Of a DNA stretch of 64,000 bases, positions 57,384 to 64,000 are shown piece after piece. Below the pieces are notes generated by a model, which searched no databases, was not told where the DNA came from, and worked only from the letters and a program-made list of their open reading frames with translations. The first letter of the stretch is position 1. Every line of letters starts with the position of its first letter. Source of the stretch: Xestospongia muta (lineage: Eukaryota > Porifera > Demospongiae > Haplosclerida > Petrosiidae); NCBI GenBank assembly GCA_963693285.1, contig OY848918.1, positions 14,568,263 to 14,632,262 of the forward strand. Reading direction: 5' to 3'. Both the position numbers and the translations under genes were made by a program.

Positions 57384-58124
57384 TTACAATAAAGTACTTA
57401 AATGTGTGAACTTTGAGATTTCTCTTTGGTTCTTTCTACTCGTAATGTGTGTACCTTGTAAGCGTCCTTTGTACAGAACCCTTTTAGCACAACAAGCCCT
57501 TGTAATGTGCCCCATTTTCTTACAGAATGAACACACAACGTCTTGAATTGGCAAACACCAAATGAATGGGCTCCTTGACACTGACAGCATTTGTTACTAC
57601 TAATAGCACGATCTCTCGTGATATTAGAATCTTGTTTTCCTTTCAGTGATATAACCTGAGATGAGTCTGGCTTCGGTAGATCTTTCACACTTCATTCAGC
57701 CGATTCATGGGCTAGTGCTATTGTAAATGCTTTGTCAAATGTTAAAAGGTAGCAGTTTTACCAAGAGTAGATGTTGGAGACGATCATCATTAAATCCACA
57801 GATGAGGTGATCTCTCAGCATGTCGTTAAGGGTGTTGCCAAACTGCAGTGCTCAGAAAGTTCTCGGAGGTGGGCAACAAAGTTGGTAATTGGTTCCTGCG
57901 CTCATTTCACCAGCTCATCAAAAGTCTTCTCTGACAGTTTCTTTGGGGATTCTAAATTACAAATCAATTGAAGAATTGATGAACCACAACCAGTTAAAAG
58001 GATAGTTCTTTTTTTCCTGAGCTTGTACATAATTTGCCAAGAAATATAGCTCAAGCGCACTCTGCATAAGAAGACCAGGCCTCTTTGGAGGAACACATTC
58101 TTCTACAGAACAATGAGTTGCCAT
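57384..58124 (-). pseudogene. Ty3/gypsy gag with zinc knuckles, broken
   Basis: From ATG at 58,124: MATHCSVEECVPPKRPGLL, then ALELYFLANYVQAQEKK, a frameshift, and ILLTGCGSSILQLICNLESP with KKLSEKTFDELVK. After a stop come EPITNFVAHLRELSEHCSFG and LNDMLRDHLICGFNDD. Zinc-knuckle residues CCQCQGAHSFGVC (about 57,545-57,590) and CSFCKKMGHITRACC (about 57,475-57,520) sit near the end in two frames. The gag capsid plus knuckle order is that of sponge gypsy elements. Upstream TTGGTGACAAGGG (58,141-58,153) could be a primer-binding region. The pol is not adjacent. Confidence 0.75.
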
Positions 58125-58845
58125 TGAAGTTTACCCTTGTCACCAATTGTTATGCCCTGATTACTTTATAACACTGGTCCAAAAAAACTATCATGAACAA
58201 CTAACAAAGAAAACAAATGAGGAATTAACAAAAGATATACAAGAGAAGTAGCAACAACAAAGGAAGAAGGGTACTAATAAGAAGTAATTAACAAAACCAC
58301 TAAATTTTAGACTAATTACCACTTTTAAAATATAATCTTTAACAAAAACTTGGTCATATAACTTAGATATGATCTTTAGTCTTCTTATCATATTTTTCTT
58401 TTGTGTCTTTGTTTGTCCAATACTTGAGAGGAAGTGTCTGGTTGTAAGAAGTCAAATGACATTTAAGCTTTCTATGCATAAACATTTAGCTGGTGACACA
58501 TCAGTAGTTGATTCTTTTTCTCTTCTGTTTTGGTTTTGTCAATTTTTTGTTGTAGCAGCTTGGAAAGTGACCTGTAAGACGTGGTTGCATGTGAGTGCAG
58601 TCATTACCACAGAGCTTGTATTTTCCTGGTATGGGAGAGTAGAAGACTGGTTTGGTTGTTATATCTGCACCTACTGGCCCTTCTGGTAAACATTAACATT
58701 GAATGTGCTATTACATAATATGTATTGATAATATCTGGTTCTTTGAATGGTATTCCTGTCTTTATTATTTGAATATAGACCAATCCCTCTGAATCCTCCT
58801 TTTATTTGAGATAAAGTGAATTGATTAAAGTAGGAAAGACATGTT
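58125..58845. other. Probable LTR or element filler
   Basis: No gene recognised. If 58,141-58,153 is a primer-binding site, the sequence just above 58,155 would be the end of a 5' LTR (minus orientation). The other LTR was not found. Confidence 0.3.
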
Positions 58846-59960
58846 TCTTATAATCTTTCAGTACAATAGTCCATGCCTCTTTCACTGGGTGATAAACTCC
58901 CACATCCAGTGGCTGCATTATGTGTGTCAGGTGTGGCAGTAGACACTGAAGTATGACCCCGCTCTCTTTGCCTTTCTAATGAGTGATGCTCTCTTTGCCT
59001 TTCTAATGAGTGATATACTGATATGGGAGTGACATCCATCCACAAATAAAATAACTGGACCACTTTCCAATAGGATAACTCACAAGAGCTAGAAACATTT
59101 TACAGAACCAACTTAGGAAGTTTGGTGCCTCTATCCATTCTGACTCTGAAACACTGTAAAAAGCACCGGCAGGTCCATTCTTCCTCCATGCTGAATAGAG
59201 ATGTTTTCCTTTAAAAAGTATGTGTGGTGGCAACCTCACACAAGCTGCTGAGCCATACCCTATATAATATTGCACGATTACATAGTTGAATCACTGAAGT
59301 AATTCCTAACCTAGTACAGTTATGTTTTCCACTTCCTCCACCTGTTTCATGTACAGATTTTGCTCCTCCTCTACACAGTACAGGCAAGATGCAATTACAA
59401 TGCAAAATCCTGTCTTGTCACAATTCCAGGGATGTGAACTTAAATCATCCTTTGTAGAGAGACCTGATGAAGTAAGAAGGTTCTCATACTTAGTAAACCA
59501 CTGAGATATTGAACTGATATCAGCCATCACTGCTCTATGTTTGGAAAGTTGCTAAGGCTTTCTTTCTCTGACATTTGGCCACCTGTGAAAGAAATGTTCC
59601 CAACACCTATGTCCTGGAATGCCATCAGACCCAAATGGGCTTTCTTATATTTTTCATTGATATAATGCCTTATGATGAGAGACACAATCTTTATTTAGAG
59701 GAAAGCCCATGTCAACCAATACATGACATGTAATGACAATTTTGTGTTTTTCTTCTGGACTTAAAACAGTTGGAGCACTCCCATAGCGTTTTGTACTTTT
59801 ACCTGTTAAATGATCTGACAAAATACTTTGAGGTATTGTACTTTATTACAGCCTGCCTTAAAGACAGTCCATTCCTCTGAATGTCTTCTCTTGTAGCTTT
59901 TAACTGCTCGTTGATTTTTCTTAGCTGCCATTGACAATGAGCGTTTTGAAATTTCCCTCC
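58820..59960 (-). pseudogene. Tigger/pogo-type DDE transposase, broken
   Basis: The minus strand encodes, in shifting frames: IIRHYINEKYKKAHLG (HTH/CENP-B-type region, about 59,620-59,680), GIPGH and FHRWPNVRE, then SQWFTKYENLLTSSGL. The catalytic domain follows with HPWNCDKTGFCIVIASC (D of the DDE triad in NCDKTG, about 59,420), GGGSGKHNCT, LPPHILFKGKHLYSAWRKNG and EAPNFLSWFCKMFLALV. It closes with LLPHLTHIMQPLDVGVYHPV (about 58,880-58,940). This is the pogo/Tigger branch of the Tc1/mariner superfamily. Frameshifts near 59,240 and 59,030. TIRs were not found. Confidence 0.8.
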
Positions 59961-60290
59961 ATGAGAAACCACGTCTTTAATATACGCACTGGCTGGTACT
60001 CATGGTGGTGTTAGTATCAATCTGTTGTCTTACATGTTGTTACAGTTTTATGAGCTGTGGCTGTGATTTGACTTGATAGAAGTTATGTATTATGTCGCTT
60101 CTTGGTGAAGTCAGGTTGAGGAGTATCTCTTCAAAAATATAATAAACATAATGTGGCTCACAGGCCAACTGAGCATGACGCAAATACATAAACATAAGAT
60201 ACGACATATTCCCTTACACTAAATATCAACTAACACAACAATGACAACATTGATACTTACAAAAAAAGAAAAGAACACAAGTTATGAGTC
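59961..60290. other. Spacer
   Basis: No feature recognised between the Tigger relic and the gypsy relic. Confidence 0.35.
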
Positions 60291-60389
60291 CATTAGCCAA
60301 CAGGGAGGTTTTCTAATACGAGTAGGATAACAAGAAGTAAATGTCTCTTTGGGTAATCGAAATGACTCTTGTTCATTATTAGTGTGTTC

Positions 60390-62880
60390 TTCGGAACGAG
60401 CATCCTGTTCAATTAGAGGTTCATATTCACTCCTTCCTCCTTCTCGAACCACACCATACCATTAGGTAGTTCAATCATCTAGGATAAGGGACCTACTTTC
60501 TCCTTCACTGTACCTGCTATCCACTTGGAGCCTTGACGAAAATTTTTAACAAGGACATTACTTCCTAACTGAAACTCCCTAAGCTTAGTTCGACCATCGT
60601 AATTATTTTTCTGCTTACCTTGATTTTGAGTCACTGCCTTACTAACATCCGGTTTCATTAGGTCAAGTCTTGTTCTCAGGGTACGTTAAAGAAATAACTC
60701 AGAGGGGGGGACACCTGTATTGCTATGTGGAGTACAACGGTAGGAAAGTAAGAATTGGGCTAGTTTATAAGTAGGTGTTTGTCCAACTTTGGTATTTTTG
60801 AAGAGAAATGATATGAAACTCTGTGGAAATAAATTATTTAGCCATTATGAGCCATTATCTGTGACTATCACCTCTGGTAGACGAAAATGCTGACAGAAGG
60901 ACTGCCCATCTCTGCAGACGTGCAGCAGCTAATGGTGGAATTGACTTCTTTGGTCCTAAAATAACAGTAAGAAGTTAACAATCTGTAACCAATGTAAATC
61001 TCTTTCCAAACAGATACTGGTGAAACTTAGAACACCACAGATTGAGGCTAATGCCTCCTTCTCAATTTGGGCATAATTGAACTCACTTGGATTGATAGTT
61101 CTTGGTGCAAATGCTATAGGGTGCTCACTGCCATGCCATCTGGCTGAGTATGTGATATTACGGCGCCCACACCATACTGTGATGCATCAGCTGCTAGCTT
61201 GAGAGGGTAGTCTGGATTATAATGATTTAGTACTTGTGATAATGACAAAGCTTTGTTCGCCTTTACAAATGACTGCTCGCACACCTGAGACCATCTCCAC
61301 AGAGAGTCTGTTTTAGCAACTGGTTAAGAGGGTAAATTAAAGTTGACAGATTAGCAATAAATTTGCCGTAGTAATTTAACAGACCTAGGAATGATCGGAG
61401 TTCACTAACATTCTTGGGTCAAGGTGCTTGTACTATAGCTGCTAACTTGTCTGTTGTGGGGTGCAACCCCTCTGTGTCAATAGAATAACCAAGATAATGT
61501 ACTGATTTCCAGAGGAAAGACATTTAGAGCATTTTGCTCTGAGGTTGTGTAGCCTCAGCCATCTAAGTACTTCTCTGAGATTTTGTAGATGTTCAAGATA
61601 TCATCTAGATAACATACAACGTTAGGGATGCCTTGAAGCAAAGAGTCCATGGCTCTTTGAAAGATGGCTGGAGCAGCTGCAATCCCGAAGGGTAATCTTG
61701 TATATGAATATAATCCACGATGTGTATTTATTATAGTTACCAGTTTCTGTGATTCATCATCCAATACAATCGGCTGATATGCTTGTGTCACATTGATCTT
61801 TGAAAACAGTTTCCCTTCTGACAAGGTAGCAAACAACTCCTTTGGTTTTGGCAGGGGATGTTGGTCTATTTCTAGAGACTGATTTTACTGTAACTTTAAA
61901 GTCACCACAAAGGGCGTAGTCTACCATCTCTTTTGGGACAGGGACGACAGGTGTTGCCCAATGATTGAGCTTAACTCAGTGTCTACTACATTCTTCAGAG
62001 CAAAAGACACAGGTCTTGGGCGAAAAAATTTGGGTACCGTCCCTTGCTTTAGTTCTAAGGTAGCTTGGAAGTCCTTCATCTCACCCATATCATCTCCATA
62101 GACCCATAGACAAGGCTTGCCCTCTATGAGTACATTTACTAATATGGCTGTGGCCTGTGGGGACATCATATGTAGATCTTCCATACTACTTGTATCACCA
62201 GGAGAAAGAGTAACCAAATTTGTTTTGCCTTTTTGTACATGTGGTCTTCGAACTCTTTGGTGCTGGTTACAAGTTCCTCCTCTACACGCTGCAGCAATGT
62301 GGGCTTTTTACCACAATTATGACACATCTACTCTTTAGAACGACATTTATTAGGTGTGTGACCTGTTTTACCACATCTGTAACAAGCTGGAGTGTTAGAT
62401 GTTGAGAGCTTATTTAAATCAGCTAACGGCCAGGCTTCAAACTGAGTCATGTCACTGTCCTTCTCTGCCATTTCACTGCCTTGAACTGTTTGCACAGCCT
62501 CACAGCCTTCTCAAATATTAGGTCTACTATAGTGAGTAAGTGTTGCTGAGTTTTGTAATTACACAGTCTACACACAAACTGGTCGCGAAGTGCTCTGACA
62601 AATGCCCCTCAAACTTGCACTTGCTGGCCAACTTTTTCAGTTGTGCTACAAAATCAGCTACTAACTGAGAGGATTGTTGTTTACAATTATGAAATTTAAA
62701 TCTCTCTGCTATGACTAAAGGCTGTGTTCCTCCAAAACCTTCGCTAGCTCGTCAAAGGTTACTTACATATTCTCACCCTGCTTTTGGAATTACTACTCGA
62801 CATTCCAAAAGTATGCAATTATCATGGACACACTGATGTATTAAGGCCTGGGTCCACCCACGCACTTCCCATTTTTTTAA
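60390..62880 (-). mobile_element. Ty3/gypsy relic (gag-RT-RNase H-integrase), internally deleted
   Basis: 5' to 3' on the minus strand: gag fragments and a zinc knuckle ACYRCGKTGHTPNKCR (about 62,340-62,388). Pol from about 62,217 with VYGDDMGEMKDFQATLELKQ and GTVPKFFRPRPVSFALK. RT has SEGKLFSKINVTQAYQPIVL, HRGLYSYTRLPFGIAAAPAI and the YLDDI catalytic box (near 61,605), then SFLGLLNYYGKFIANLS (about 61,350-61,400). RNase H has LKLAADASQYGVGAVI-like sequence (about 61,170-61,215) and GPKKSIPPLAAARLQRW (about 60,910-60,960). Then directly LPEVIVTDNGS of the integrase core, LLSYRCTPHSNTGVPPSELF, and GSNVLVKNFRQGSKWIAGTV with EKVGPLS. Most of the integrase N-terminus and part of its core are deleted. 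Canonical RT-RH-IN order. Confidence 0.8.
61555..61836 (-). other. RT palm of the gypsy relic, intact 93-codon segment
   Basis: Contains the FATLSEGKLFSKINV motif (the usual LD is IN), RLPFGIAAAPAIFQRAMD and CYLDDILN. The YxDD aspartates are intact. The first catalytic aspartate, normally in the FSKLDL motif, is replaced by Asn (SKINV), so even if expressed this palm would be inactive. Confidence 0.7.
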
Positions 62881-62884
62881 TTTC

Positions 62885-64000
62885 AGAAAAATAATAAATA
62901 CATCATTCTGACTGTATGTAGATATTAAGGAACTTTCCATAGTAGTTCACCAGACCAAGAAATGACCGTAGTTGTGCCACATTGCGAGGAGACCAAGCTT
63001 TTAGAATAGCTCGTATTTTGTCTTCAGCTGGGTGTAACCCTTCAGCTGTTATGACATGCCCAATGTATTTCCCTTGAGAGCATAAAAGTGCACTTGTCAC
63101 AATTTAGCTACATTTACTTTGTCTCTAGCTGACTCAACACTTTGTCCAATGTTTGCAGGTGCTCTTTTTTTGATACACTCGTCACTATAGACACCAACAT
63201 TCCACCAACATTCTTTATGCCTCCTATTGTTTGGTGAAAAATTGCTGGTGTTGAGTGAACTCCAAAGGAAAGACAAGTGTATTGATATAATCCTTTGTTA
63301 GTTTTGATGGTTAACTACTGCCTAGAATTAGGTTCTAGAGCCATCTGCTAGTATGCATGTGCCAGGTCAAGTTTTGTAAACCTTTTCCCTCTAGCTAGTT
63401 GAGAGATGTCGTCTACCTTGGGAAGTGAACGGCTTGGTTTATGTGGAGTTGTAGTCACCACAAACTCTGACAGTTCCATCTTGTTTCATGACTGGGACTA
63501 TAGTGCCAGCTTATTCTGAAAATTCTATGGGCTCTATGATGCCAGTTTTCTCCAGTCTTTCTAATTCTTTTTCCACTTTACCTTGTAGAGCATATGGAAT
63601 TGCCCTTGGCATAAAGTACTTGGTTGAGTTTGTGGATCATTATGGAATTTTTCTTACATGCATTAGACTAGACCTAATTCATTCTTGAACAGCACATTGT
63701 GACAACTTAGAATATCATATAATTAAGGCTTTAGGTTATAAATAGTTTTAATGCACTTTTTCCCACTTGAGTTTTATCTTGAGTAACCAACCTTTTCTGA
63801 GGAGACTTGGTCCTGATCCTTTTATGACTGTAAGCTGCAAAGAATCACATTGGTCTTCATATTTAACTATATTGTTTATAACTTCAGCTTGTTGCTGGAT
63901 GGTATGATAGGTGGAGCTTGGCATTTTTTCAAGTACTTATGATATGTAGACTTGCTGATTATTGAAACCAAGGCTCCAATGTCTACTTCCATGGTGATGT
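62885..64000 (-). mobile_element. Second Ty3/gypsy pol relic, runs off the window
   Basis: Minus strand: protease-end/pol-start QLTVIKGSGPSLLRKGWL (about 63,795-63,850), then KKNKDW and EWAGTIVPVMKQDGTVRVCG (about 63,460-63,520) of the RT, and GRRHLSTS-type broken palm sequence. The thumb/RH linker follows as GYTQLKTKYELF-like and then LRSFLGLVNYYGKF (about 62,925-62,967). It stops abruptly at about 62,900, where gag of the neighbouring gypsy relic begins. Many stops. It shares its pol type with the neighbour but is clearly diverged in sequence. The left (5') part lies beyond the window. Confidence 0.7.

Noticed and set aside
58369..58689. Plus-strand open stretch of 106 codons with hydrophobic start
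   Set aside because: Antisense or flank of mobile-element debris, no domain, and composition driven by T-rich DNA.
61555..61836. Retron, diversity-generating or other novel RT system
   Set aside because: RT context is gag, RNase H and integrase of Ty3/gypsy, and the first catalytic Asp is lost.

Overview
The window is AT-rich animal DNA, and a demosponge is the best fit (Amphimedon-like; inferred from gene families, not from a database match). Introns are many and short (about 50-90 bp, GTAAGT/GTATGT donors). Protein families typical of sponge genomes are present: adhesion-type GPCRs with Ig/EGF ectodomains, Roc-COR-ZU5 proteins, SRCR modules and TIL-like cysteine-rich modules. There are no bacterial operons, CRISPR arrays, rRNAs or tRNAs that I can support.

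Layout. 0-4.6 kb: a segmental repeat, a decayed non-LTR element, dead copies of a cysteine-rich exon family and a broken SRCR module. 5.07-6.635 kb: a truncated duplicate of the 7TM end of an adhesion GPCR (minus), which stops abruptly against a broken Roc-COR-ZU5 gene (plus, 6.64-10.16 kb). A dead intron-containing CDK follows (10.45-11.25 kb). 13.74-22.41 kb: the best gene of the window, a multi-exon minus-strand adhesion GPCR. From 5' to 3' it encodes alternating Ser/Thr-rich linkers and somatomedin-B-like modules, Ig domains, an EGF, a further Ig, a hormone-receptor-like cysteine motif, GAIN/GPS, seven TM helices and a cytoplasmic tail. 22.9-27.0 kb: gypsy integrase and LINE debris with an inverted/direct duplication. 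27.09-27.81 kb: a small intact secreted cysteine-rich gene resembling stanniocalcin. 27.99-30.80 kb: a second copy of the 0-0.5 kb repeat, split by a 2.3-kb insertion with 16-bp target-site duplications. 31.2-32.0 kb: TIL-like exon debris.

32.4-64 kb has no recognisable intact host gene and is a nested transposon graveyard. It holds two long copies of one repeat (35.75-40.2 kb and 42.25-45.3 kb) plus further fragments to 57.2 kb. A gypsy relic with integrase placed before reverse transcriptase lies in one copy, and a hAT element with readable TIRs and TSD lies in the other. Three more hAT relics, a BEL/Pao-type gag fragment, a gypsy gag, a Tigger/pogo-type transposase and two head-to-tail gypsy pol relics running off the right edge complete it.

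Only two loci look potentially functional: the adhesion GPCR and the stanniocalcin-like gene. Almost everything else carries stops or frameshifts. Exon boundaries were read by eye from splice signals and frame continuity and should be treated as predictions.
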